Shown here one piece after another: positions 1-4,792 of a stretch of 6,115 nucleotides of DNA. The translations under genes and the position numbers were made by a program. The stretch is taken from positions 1 to 6,115 of the forward strand of contig JAMFST010000557.1 in the NCBI GenBank assembly GCA_026225435.1, given 5' to 3'. Numbering within the stretch: position 1 is the first letter of the stretch; every line of letters begins with the position of its first letter. Source of the DNA: Labilithrix luteola. Lineage in GTDB: Bacteria > Myxococcota_A > Polyangia > Polyangiales > Polyangiaceae. Below the pieces are notes generated by a model, which made no database searches, was not told the DNA's origin, and was given only the letters and a program-made list of their open reading frames with translations.

Positions 1-2
1 AC

Positions 3-80
3 ACGCTCGCCGCCGACCGGCTGACCGAGCGCTTCCTCGACCGCTATGTCCGCGGTGACTCGAGCGTCGTCGTGGAGTGA
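3..80 (+). CDS. C-terminal end of an unidentified gene (partial)
   Basis: The window opens inside a reading frame that runs from the left edge to a TGA at 78-80. It encodes about 25 residues with the pattern DRLTERFLDRYVRGD followed by SSVVVE. Nearly every codon ends in G or C (about 23 of 25), which matches the coding bias of the intact genes here and supports real coding. The residue composition (amphipathic, mixed charge) looks like the end of a folded protein. No family can be assigned from so short a tail. It reads on the + strand, toward the convergent histidine kinase gene. Confidence 0.5.
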   Translation, partial: TLAADRLTERFLDRYVRGDSSVVVE

Positions 81-93
81 CAAGGCTCAACGC

Positions 94-210
94 CGCGTGT
101 TCCACAAGCATGGCGACGAGATCCGCAACTCCTGGGGCTCGGAGCTCACCTACGGACCGGACGATCCGGGGCAGAATCATCGCGGCGTCGCGCGCTTCGT
201 CGGGATCTGA
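94..210 (+). pseudogene. Fragment resembling the C-terminal part of a DUF899 thioredoxin-like protein
   Basis: In this frame the translation contains RVFHKHGDEIRNSWGSEL and then TYGPDDPGQNHR, ending at a TGA at 208-210. From memory this matches the late part of DUF899 (thioredoxin-fold) proteins, where a VFxxxGDxIRHFWGSEL block is followed by a YxxxDPGQDxRH block. Family members continue with a WNLFDLTPEGR-type segment that is absent here, and the thioredoxin-like N-terminal part is also missing. The frame has an upstream ATG at 46, so a 54-residue ORF is formally possible, but its first 16 codons overlap the end of the preceding gene and look non-coding. The best reading is a gene remnant. 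The family name rests on recall, not on a search. Confidence 0.5.
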
Positions 211-249
211 GCGACGTTCGCTTGCGCTCCGGATCGGGCAGCGGGCTGG

Positions 250-1809
250 TCATCGAAGCGGTGCTGTGGAAGTCGGGATCACCGCCCGGCGTCCGTCGCC
301 GTCCAGCACCTCGCGCACCTTGATGGTCAGCGCGTCCGGCGTGATGGGCTTCTGGACGAAGGCCATGTGCGCCTCGATGACGCCGTGGCGAACGACGCTG
401 TCGTCCGTGTAGCCGGACATGCAGAGCACCTTCATCCGCGGACGGAGCACCTCGAGACGCGCGGCGAGCTCCGGGCCGCTCATCTGCGGCATCACCACGT
501 CGGTGAGCAGCAGGTGGATCTCCTCGGGATCCTTCTCGGCGTGCAAGAGAGCCTCGCCAGCGTTGCGCGTCTCGATCACGTGATAGCCGCTCTTGCGGAG
601 GATCTCGCGCACGATGACCCGCACCTGCTCATCGTCTTCGACCAGGAGTACCGTCTCCGAACCGCGCAGATCCAGGGGAGCCACGGTGGCTCGTTCGACG
701 TCGACGACCGCGTCCACGCACGGCAGGTACGCCTTGAACGTCGTCCCTCGGCCCGGCTCGCTGTAGACCCAGATCGAGCCGCCGCTGCGCTGGAGGATAC
801 CGAACACCGTCGACAGCCCGAGCCCGGTGCCTTTGCCCGCCCCCTTGGTGGTGAAGAACGGCTCGAAGATGCGGCCCACGGTTGCCTTGTCCATGCCGAC
901 GCCGGTGTCGGTCACCGCGAGCATGACGTACGGCCCTGGCTTCACGCCGAGGTGACCGCGCGCGTACTCCTCGTCGAGGACGACGTCGGCCGTCTCGATG
1001 GTGAGCTTGCCGCCCGTGGGCATCGCGTCGCGCGCGTTGATCGCCAGGTTCATGACGACTTGCTCGATGCTCCCGCGATCCGCGCGCACGCGGCCGAGGG
1101 ACGGCGCCGGGCGCGAGACGAGATCGATGTGGGCGCCGAGGACGCGCTGGAGCATCTTGTCGACGCCCACGAGCACGTCGTTCAGGTCGAGGACCTTCGA
1201 CTCGATGACCTGGTGGCGACTGAAGCTGAGGAGCTGTCGCGTGAGGTCGGCGGCGCGCGCGCCCGCCCGGTGGATCTGCTCGACGTCGTTCCACATCGGC
1301 TCGCCCTCCTTCAGGTCGCCGAGGAGGAGCTGCGAGTAGCTGAGAATGACCGACAAGATGTTGTTGAAGTCGTGCGCCACCCCGCCCGCGAGGAGGCCCA
1401 CCGCCTCCATCTTCTGCGCCTGACGGAGCTGCTCTTCGTTGCGGCGTAGGGTCGCCTCCGCCCGCTTGATCTCCGTGGTGTCGAGCGACAGGACACAGAT
1501 GCCGTCGGGCACGGGGACGACCCGTAGATCGAAGGTGCCCGCCGATCCGTCCGCGAACTCGAACTCGATCTCCACGCGGCCCGGCGCGCGCGCCGCCATG
1601 GACGTCTGCAGGACGGAGAAGAACGGCTGGGACTCCAGCCCCGGGTAGCATTCCATCATCGTCCGCCCGAGGAGCTCTTCGCGGGCGAGCCGCCCCTGCT
1701 GCACGAGCGCGTCGTTGACGTACAGGTAGCGCCAGTCGAACCCGATGACCTGACAGCCCTCCTGGAGGCTGTCGAGCACCTCGCGCGCGATCTCATCGCG
1801 CGAAGGCAT
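250..1809 (-). CDS. PAS-histidine kinase-receiver hybrid sensor protein
   Basis: This 519-residue hybrid two-component kinase appears soluble, with no membrane segment or signal peptide. Domain order: an N-terminal PAS-like sensor (about 5-115, ending in a DTTEIKRAE linker); a HisKA dimerisation helix with H-box GGVAHDFNNIL and predicted phospho-acceptor His146; a HATPase_c domain with N-box NLAINARDA (Asn254, Asn258), G1 box DTGVG (301-305), F-box IFEPFFTTKGAGKG and G2 box GTGLGLS; then a C-terminal receiver (about 386-503) with acidic pocket EDD (391-393), phospho-acceptor Asp437 in TDVVMPQMSG, Ser465 and Lys487 in QKP. All catalytic residues look intact. The ATG at 1809 is preceded by a strong Shine-Dalgarno AAGGGGGAG (1826 to 1818) with 8 bases between. 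No DNA-binding output domain and no separate response regulator are visible, so its phosphorelay partner lies elsewhere. It is codirectional with the phasin gene but separated by 178 bp and a hairpin. The signal sensed is unknown. Confidence 0.95.
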   Translation of the reverse strand: MPSRDEIAREVLDSLQEGCQVIGFDWRYLYVNDALVQQGRLAREELLGRTMMECYPGLESQPFFSVLQTSMAARAPGRVEIEFEFADGSAGTFDLRVVPVPDGICVLSLDTTEIKRAEATLRRNEEQLRQAQKMEAVGLLAGGVAHDFNNILSVILSYSQLLLGDLKEGEPMWNDVEQIHRAGARAADLTRQLLSFSRHQVIESKVLDLNDVLVGVDKMLQRVLGAHIDLVSRPAPSLGRVRADRGSIEQVVMNLAINARDAMPTGGKLTIETADVVLDEEYARGHLGVKPGPYVMLAVTDTGVGMDKATVGRIFEPFFTTKGAGKGTGLGLSTVFGILQRSGGSIWVYSEPGRGTTFKAYLPCVDAVVDVERATVAPLDLRGSETVLLVEDDEQVRVIVREILRKSGYHVIETRNAGEALLHAEKDPEEIHLLLTDVVMPQMSGPELAARLEVLRPRMKVLCMSGYTDDSVVRHGVIEAHMAFVQKPITPDALTIKVREVLDGDGRRAVIPTSTAPLR

Positions 1810-1817
1810 CGTCCGAG

Positions 1818-1826
1818 CTCCCCCTT
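1818..1826 (-). promoter_or_regulatory. Ribosome binding site of the hybrid kinase gene
   Basis: Read on the - strand this is AAGGGGGAG, a near-ideal Shine-Dalgarno sequence 8 bases before the ATG at 1809. It fixes that start. Confidence 0.75.
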
Positions 1827-1929
1827 GCAGCGTTCATCGGCCCCCGGTCGAAACCATGCGCCTGGCCCGGCGGAACCGCAAGGGCGGCCGGAGACACGCC
1901 CGAAGGCGAAATCGTCGCGCCGATTCCCG

Positions 1930-1991
1930 CTGAGCCGACCGGCGCCCCGTTCGACGGGCGCGCCGGCCTGGAGATCCTCCTCCCCGCTCAG
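1930..1991. terminator. GC-rich nested hairpin after the phasin gene
   Basis: An 11-bp stem with one bulged base lies at 1939-1966 (arms CCGGCGCCCCG and CGGGCGCGCCGG around a 5-base loop). It is enclosed by an outer 6-bp inverted repeat, CTGAGC at 1930-1935 and GCTCAG at 1986-1991. The outer right arm overlaps the phasin stop codon (1988-1990). It sits immediately downstream of that gene, where a terminator or 3' mRNA-stabilising hairpin would lie. There is no T-tract on either strand, so a classical intrinsic terminator is not shown; attenuation between the phasin and the kinase gene is equally possible. Confidence 0.4.
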
Positions 1992-2200
1992 ACGCTCTTG
2001 GTCGAGTCGGTGACGCGCTTGACGGCGTCGGCCGCGAGCTTGCCCCACTGCTCGGACATCTGCGTCGCGAACCCGAAGGTGGCCTTGGTCGCCTGGAACG
2101 ACGTGTCGATCACCGACTCGAGGGTCGCGGCGTTGGCCTTCGCTGCCTTGGTCCAGAAATCGACGATTTGCTGCGCCTGCGGAAAGATGCTCTCGGTCAT
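1988..2200 (-). CDS. Small phasin-like PHA granule protein
   Basis: This 70-residue, helix-rich protein has no signal peptide and no cysteine. Its composition (many Ala, Lys, Thr, Gln, with amphipathic spacing) and the segments QQIVDFWTKAAKANAATLES and EQWGKLAADAVKRVTD resemble phasins, which coat PHA granules and control their number and size. Phasins are usually about 110-190 residues, so this is a minimal version, roughly one amphipathic helical hairpin. The ATG at 2200 is preceded by the strong Shine-Dalgarno AAAGGGGA (2214 to 2207), so a longer N-terminus is unlikely, and the stop is a clean TGA. Its position next to phaZ and phaR, with a PhaR-type palindrome upstream, supports a granule role. 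High expression and PhaR control are inferred. A different small coiled-coil protein cannot be excluded from sequence alone. Confidence 0.8.
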   Translation of the reverse strand: MTESIFPQAQQIVDFWTKAAKANAATLESVIDTSFQATKATFGFATQMSEQWGKLAADAVKRVTDSTKSV

Positions 2201-2206
2201 GGAAAT

Positions 2207-2214
2207 TCCCCTTT
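2207..2214 (-). promoter_or_regulatory. Ribosome binding site of the phasin gene
   Basis: AAAGGGGA on the - strand, with about 7 bases to the ATG at 2200. It is strong, as expected for an abundant granule protein. Confidence 0.7.
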
Positions 2215-2255
2215 GTGTGGCGATCGCGGCCGCAATTGGCCGTCGAACGCCACCG

Positions 2256-2283
2256 AAGGTAACGCCGTGACCGGGAGCGTCAA
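2256..2283 (-). promoter_or_regulatory. Possible phasin promoter
   Basis: On the - strand a good -35-like TTGACG (2283 to 2278) is followed after 16 bases by a weak -10-like TACCTT (2261 to 2256). That would leave a leader of roughly 50 bases before the phasin ATG. The -35 matches consensus at 5 of 6 positions but the -10 at only about 3 of 6, so the assignment is tentative. It lies just downstream of the palindrome at 2291-2305. Confidence 0.3.
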
Positions 2284-2290
2284 CCTGAAA

Positions 2291-2305
2291 TGTTGCACCG
2301 CAACA
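2291..2305. promoter_or_regulatory. Candidate PhaR operator upstream of the phasin gene
   Basis: A perfect inverted repeat, TGTTGC-ACC-GCAACA, with 6-bp arms and a 3-base centre. It lies in the 133-bp gap between phaZ and the phasin gene, about 90 bases before the phasin ATG. PhaR proteins are known to repress phasin genes and to bind TGC-rich inverted repeats (TTGC and CTGC types, from memory of work on Paracoccus and Rhodobacter). The core TGC-N3-GCA is shared with the repeat in the phaZ-phaR intergenic region. Binding itself is inferred. Confidence 0.55.
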
Positions 2306-2333
2306 AACATGTCACGCGCCGGTCGGGCAGCGG

Positions 2334-3554
2334 TCAGGGGGACGGCGCGGAGTGCTCGCGGATGAACGCGCCGATCACGGGGGCGATCTCCTGGCGCCAG
2401 GCGGTGCCGCTGAAGGTGCCGTAGTGACCGACGTCGGCCTGGAGGTGCTGGCGCTTCTCGTTCGCGGGCAGACCGCGGCAAAGGGCGTGTGCGGCGTACG
2501 TTTGTCCCGGCGCGGTGATCTCGTCCTTGCCGCCCTCGACGGTGAGGAGCGCGGTGTGGTCGATCGCCTCGGGGCGGATCTTGCGGCCATGGTGGATCAT
2601 CGTGCCGCGCGCGAGGGTCTGCTCCTGGAAGATCTCGCCCACGGTCTCGAGGTAGAACTCGGCCGGCATGTCCATCACGGCGAAGTACTCGTCGTAGAAG
2701 CGGCGGTGCTTCTGCGCCGCGTCGTCGTCGCCGAACGCGACGTGCTTCGCGTGCTTGAGGTGCGCTTCCATGTGACGGAGCGGGTCCATGGAGAGGAAGG
2801 CGTTCAACTGGAGGACGCCTGGATAGACCGGACGCCCGTGGCCGGGCTCCCCCGGAGGCACGCGATGAATGACGGTCCGCTCGAACTTGGCGAGAGAGTG
2901 CTTCTCGGCGAATTCACCGACTTTGGTCGGGTTGATCCGGGAGTCGACCGGGCCGCTCATCAGGGTCATGGTGCGGGGGGTCGAACGATCGCCATCCTCG
3001 GCCATGCGGGCGACGGCCGCGAGGACCGCAGGGCACGGCTGGCAGACGGCGAGGATGTGCGCGTCGGGGCCGAGCTTCTGCAGCATCTGGATGAGCAGAT
3101 CGATGTAGTCGTGGAGACCGAAGGGGCCGCGGTCCGCCGGGACGAGGCGTGCGTCGATCCAGTCCGTGATGTAGACGTCGTGCGCCGGCAACAGCTCGCG
3201 CACGGTTTCGCGCAGGAGGGTCGCGTGGTGGCCGGAGATCGGCGCGACGACCAGCACCTTGGGATCGGCCGGACGCGACGGATCGACCTCGCGCGCGAAG
3301 CGGAGGAGCTCGCAGAACGGCGTCACCAGCGCGATCTGCCGGTGCACGCGCACCTCCGTACCCTCCGCCGCGAGGGTCGTGGTGTCGAGATCCCAGGATG
3401 GCTTCGGGTAGCGGCGGGTGGCTCGCTCCACCATCTCGAAGGCGGCGGCGGCGGGACGACCGACCGGATGCGCCGCCAGGACCGCGCGTGCTGCTCCTGC
3501 GAAGACGTTCATCGGCTGGAGGAAGCTTCGGCTCAGCTCGTAGGCAAAATACAC
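2334..3554 (-). CDS. phaZ: Intracellular polyhydroxybutyrate depolymerase
   Basis: This 406-residue cytoplasmic alpha/beta hydrolase of the PhaZ type (PHB_depo_C family) mobilises stored PHB granules by hydrolysis or thiolysis of the polyester. Length fits the family (about 400-420). The N-terminus MYFAYELSRSFLQP is typical. The nucleophile is Cys171 in the motif AVCQPCPAVLAA, the cysteine replacement of the lipase-box serine that characterises this family. The acid is Asp344 in EGGKDEITAPGQT and the base His377 in VGHYGTFSG, giving the expected Cys-Asp-His triad and spacing. Other family signatures are VVAPISGHHATLLRET (oxyanion region) and VYITDWIDAR. The start is GTG at 3554, the most upstream in-frame start; no clear Shine-Dalgarno precedes it. 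It diverges from phaR and lies upstream of the phasin gene, so PHA degradation and granule coating are encoded together. No polymerase (phaC) gene is in the window. Confidence 0.95.
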   Translation of the reverse strand: MYFAYELSRSFLQPMNVFAGAARAVLAAHPVGRPAAAAFEMVERATRRYPKPSWDLDTTTLAAEGTEVRVHRQIALVTPFCELLRFAREVDPSRPADPKVLVVAPISGHHATLLRETVRELLPAHDVYITDWIDARLVPADRGPFGLHDYIDLLIQMLQKLGPDAHILAVCQPCPAVLAAVARMAEDGDRSTPRTMTLMSGPVDSRINPTKVGEFAEKHSLAKFERTVIHRVPPGEPGHGRPVYPGVLQLNAFLSMDPLRHMEAHLKHAKHVAFGDDDAAQKHRRFYDEYFAVMDMPAEFYLETVGEIFQEQTLARGTMIHHGRKIRPEAIDHTALLTVEGGKDEITAPGQTYAAHALCRGLPANEKRQHLQADVGHYGTFSGTAWRQEIAPVIGAFIREHSAPSP

Positions 3555-3576
3555 ATGTTCAGCGTAGCTACGATTC

Positions 3577-3589
3577 GCTGCGGCGCAGC
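3577..3589. promoter_or_regulatory. Candidate PhaR operator between phaZ and phaR
   Basis: A perfect inverted repeat, GCTGC-GGC-GCAGC, 22 bases upstream of the phaZ start and about 110 upstream of phaR. It contains CTGC-N3-GCAG, which I recall as a described PhaR binding form in Rhodobacter sphaeroides. It has the same TGC-N3-GCA core as the palindrome before the phasin gene. A repressor bound here could control phaZ and, from the other side, phaR itself. High GC makes a 5-bp-arm repeat less surprising alone; the agreement with 2291-2305 is what gives it weight. Confidence 0.5.
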
Positions 3590-3699
3590 AAAAATCCTCG
3601 CACCGCCCCCCCTGGTCACGGTCGATTCTCGAGCTGGCTCCAGGTAGGCGTAGGCGTACGCGCGCGCCAAGGCCTGAGCGTCAGCGTAAGCTGCGCTGC

Positions 3700-4287
3700 G
3701 TGATCGTCAAAAAGTACGGGAACCGCCGGCTCTACGACACGGAGGACAGTCGCTACGTCCGCCTCGGCGAGATCGCGGCGAAGATCCGCAACGGTGCCGA
3801 GGTGCGCGTGGTGGACGCGCAGACCGACGCGGATCTCACGGCGGAGACGCTGGTGCAGATCATCTTCGAGGACCGGCACGCGGCGAGGCTCCTGCCGGTG
3901 ACGCTGCTCCAGCAGATGATCCGCATGGGGGACGACGCGCTGGCAGACTTCCTCGGGAGGTACGTCTCGTTCGCGCTCGAGATGTACCTGCAGGCGAAGG
4001 ACGCGCAGAAGCACGCCGGGATGTTGTCGCCCTTCTCGGCGCTGGCGCCGCTGTCGGCGATCGCGGCGATGCCGTTTCGCGTGGCTGCGGCCGCGACGGG
4101 AGCGCGAAAGGCGCGTTCGTCGAAAGGCGCGGCGAGCGGGTCGTCGCCAGCGCCGCCTCGCACCGAGGCGGAGACACCGGCAACGGAAGACGAGGCCAGG
4201 GCGGCGTCGCGAAGGCGAGACGACGACGTCGCCGAGCTACGACGCGAGCTGGACGAGCTGAAGAGTAGCCTGGGGAAGAAGCGCTAG
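3700..4287 (+). CDS. phaR: PHA synthesis repressor / granule-associated regulator PhaR
   Basis: This 195-residue protein senses PHA granules and represses granule genes: free PhaR binds DNA, and nascent polymer titrates it away (known for the family). The N-terminal PHB_acc_N domain (1 to about 62) is near-canonical, beginning MIVKKYGNRRLYDTEDSRYV, then VRVVDAQTDADLTAETL and QIIFEDRH. The central PHB_acc segment (about 64-103) contains LLPVTLLQQMIRMGDDALADF and an amphipathic FALEMYLQAKD stretch. An Ala/Ser/Pro-rich linker (about 130-172) leads to a short C-terminal coiled coil (DDDVAELRRELDELKSSLG, 173-191), likely for oligomerisation. The start is GTG at 3700, supported by exact alignment with the family N-terminus; the Shine-Dalgarno is weak. 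The gene diverges from phaZ. A TGC-rich stretch directly before the start may allow autoregulation. Confidence 0.95.
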   Translation: MIVKKYGNRRLYDTEDSRYVRLGEIAAKIRNGAEVRVVDAQTDADLTAETLVQIIFEDRHAARLLPVTLLQQMIRMGDDALADFLGRYVSFALEMYLQAKDAQKHAGMLSPFSALAPLSAIAAMPFRVAAAATGARKARSSKGAASGSSPAPPRTEAETPATEDEARAASRRRDDDVAELRRELDELKSSLGKKR

Positions 4288-4299
4288 CTCCAATGCCGC

Positions 4300-4483
4300 A
4301 CACTTTGGGGGCGGCACGACGGGTCGTTTTCGGGCGTAGTTGCTCATCTTGATCTTGACGGCGCGCGGGTAGCTTCGCCGTCTGCGCGGAGAGCGCCGGG
4401 GCTCGTCGCGGAAGACCACCACCACTCGTCGCGCATGAGTCGCAGTGATTCGATGAAGCTGATCTGAGTCGGGGACACTTTGG
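4300..4483 (+). repeat. 9-bp direct repeat within the transposase remnant region
   Basis: ACACTTTGG occurs at 4300-4308 and again at 4475-4483, bracketing most of the transposase remnant. The right copy falls inside the coding remnant (codons for the AKV segment), so it is not simply a target duplication of a complete element. It may mark a rearrangement or be chance. Confidence 0.35.
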
Positions 4484-4556
4484 CTTCCTTGCGCGCAGCA
4501 AGTGCGGAAATTTGAGGGGCTTCGCGTAGGCACGTTCCCCGCTTGTAACCGGCCAC
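4300..4556 (-). pseudogene. Remnant of an IS4-like transposase C-terminus
   Basis: Two - strand frames carry consecutive pieces of a transposase tail. The upstream frame reads KVSPTQISFIESLRLMRDEW followed by WWSSATSPGA. After a frame change near 4375-4395, the other frame reads RRRSYPRAVKIKMSNYARKR. From memory, IS4-family (DDE) transposases end with an ISF..SLR.IRDEW..S...PGAIP block, about 15-20 residues ending in LPPRR, then YPRAVKIKMSNYxRKR. The intermediate residues are missing here, so the remnant carries an internal deletion plus a frameshift. Weaker similarity may extend to about 4556 (GYK...REA...ARKEAKV). The catalytic core is absent and no terminal inverted repeats were found, so the element is dead. 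It lies only a few bases beyond the phaR stop. The exact left boundary is uncertain. Confidence 0.75.
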
Positions 4557-4720
4557 TCCGGCGGGAAGTCGCCCGCGGCATTCGGACCGGGCGACAATCG
4601 CGACGCAGTCGTCACAAAAGGCAGAAGGCCGAGAGTTCGCGCTCTCGACCTCCCATGTCGCGTGGGCTCCTGGACCGCGTCGGGCTCGGACACCGAGAAT
4701 TTCGACAGGCCGCGTCCCCC
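4557..4720. other. Intergenic stretch without a recognisable gene
   Basis: Between the transposase remnant and the operator-like repeat upstream of the membrane gene no frame shows a recognisable protein. Long frames on both strands cross it, but they have low-complexity Arg/Ser/Pro-rich translations typical of non-coding GC-rich DNA. One small perfect hairpin is present at 4630-4647 (CGAGAG-TTCGCG-CTCTCG) with no T-tract after it. Confidence 0.6.
4630..4647. terminator. Small perfect hairpin (weak terminator candidate)
   Basis: Six-base arms CGAGAG and CTCTCG enclose the 6-base loop TTCGCG. It is not followed by a T-run in either direction. It could end transcripts from phaR or only be a local structure. 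Confidence 0.25.
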
Positions 4721-4724
4721 TACG

Positions 4725-4750
4725 ATTGCATGAAGACGCAACTATGCAAT
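4725..4750. promoter_or_regulatory. Inverted repeat upstream of the membrane protein-arsR unit (candidate ArsR operator)
   Basis: ATTGCAT at 4725-4731 and ATGCAAT at 4744-4750 form a perfect 7-bp-arm inverted repeat with a 12-base spacer. It ends 42 bases before the membrane protein start. It is AT-rich against a GC-rich background, as promoter and ArsR operator DNA usually is. A poor -35-like TTGCAT (4726-4731) and a -10-like AATAGT (4748-4753), 16 bases apart, overlap its two arms, so a bound repressor would cover the promoter. ArsR-family proteins commonly repress their own operon by this arrangement. Binding by the ArsR at 5314 is inferred. Confidence 0.5.
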
Positions 4751-4780
4751 AGTCGTCGCGTGTCGCGCCAATCGCTACAC

Positions 4781-4788
4781 AAAGGTGG
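4781..4788 (+). promoter_or_regulatory. Ribosome binding site deciding the membrane protein start
   Basis: AAAGGTGG lies 4 bases before the ATG at 4793. An out-of-frame ATG at 4789 is too close to the site. The frame stays open upstream to at least 4502, so this site and the hydrophobic start are the reason for choosing 4793. Confidence 0.55.
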
Positions 4789-4792
4789 ATGC

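Noticed and set aside
367..1449. Long open frame on the + strand (360 codons) opposite the hybrid kinase
   Set aside because: It is the antisense shadow of a gene with all kinase and receiver motifs intact. Its translation is His/Arg/Val/Asp-rich with no recognisable domain.
2352..3647. Long open frame on the + strand (431 codons) opposite phaZ
   Set aside because: It mirrors the phaZ coding frame, as is typical for GC-rich DNA. The translation is repetitive in Arg, Asp, Glu and Val and lacks domain motifs, whereas the - strand has the complete PhaZ triad.
3644..3668. GTAGGC tandem copies and a GC-alternating run upstream of phaR
   Set aside because: Only two 6-bp copies followed by CG alternation. 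Too short to call a repeat array or a regulatory element.
4557..4720. Possible tRNA or small RNA in the gene-free interval
   Set aside because: No cloverleaf, no T-loop consensus and no hairpin with a T-run were found; only one 6-bp hairpin is visible.
3860..4741. 293-codon - strand frame across the phaR 3' half and the intergenic region
   Set aside because: Its translation is Arg/Ser/Ala/Pro-rich and overlaps the well-supported phaR coding sequence antisense; only open by base composition.
4502..4792. 5' extension of the membrane protein frame to an ATG at 4502
   Set aside because: The added 97 codons are Arg/Ser-rich, cross the operator-like repeat and lack family resemblance. A ribosome binding site and the first hydrophobic helix mark 4793 as the start.
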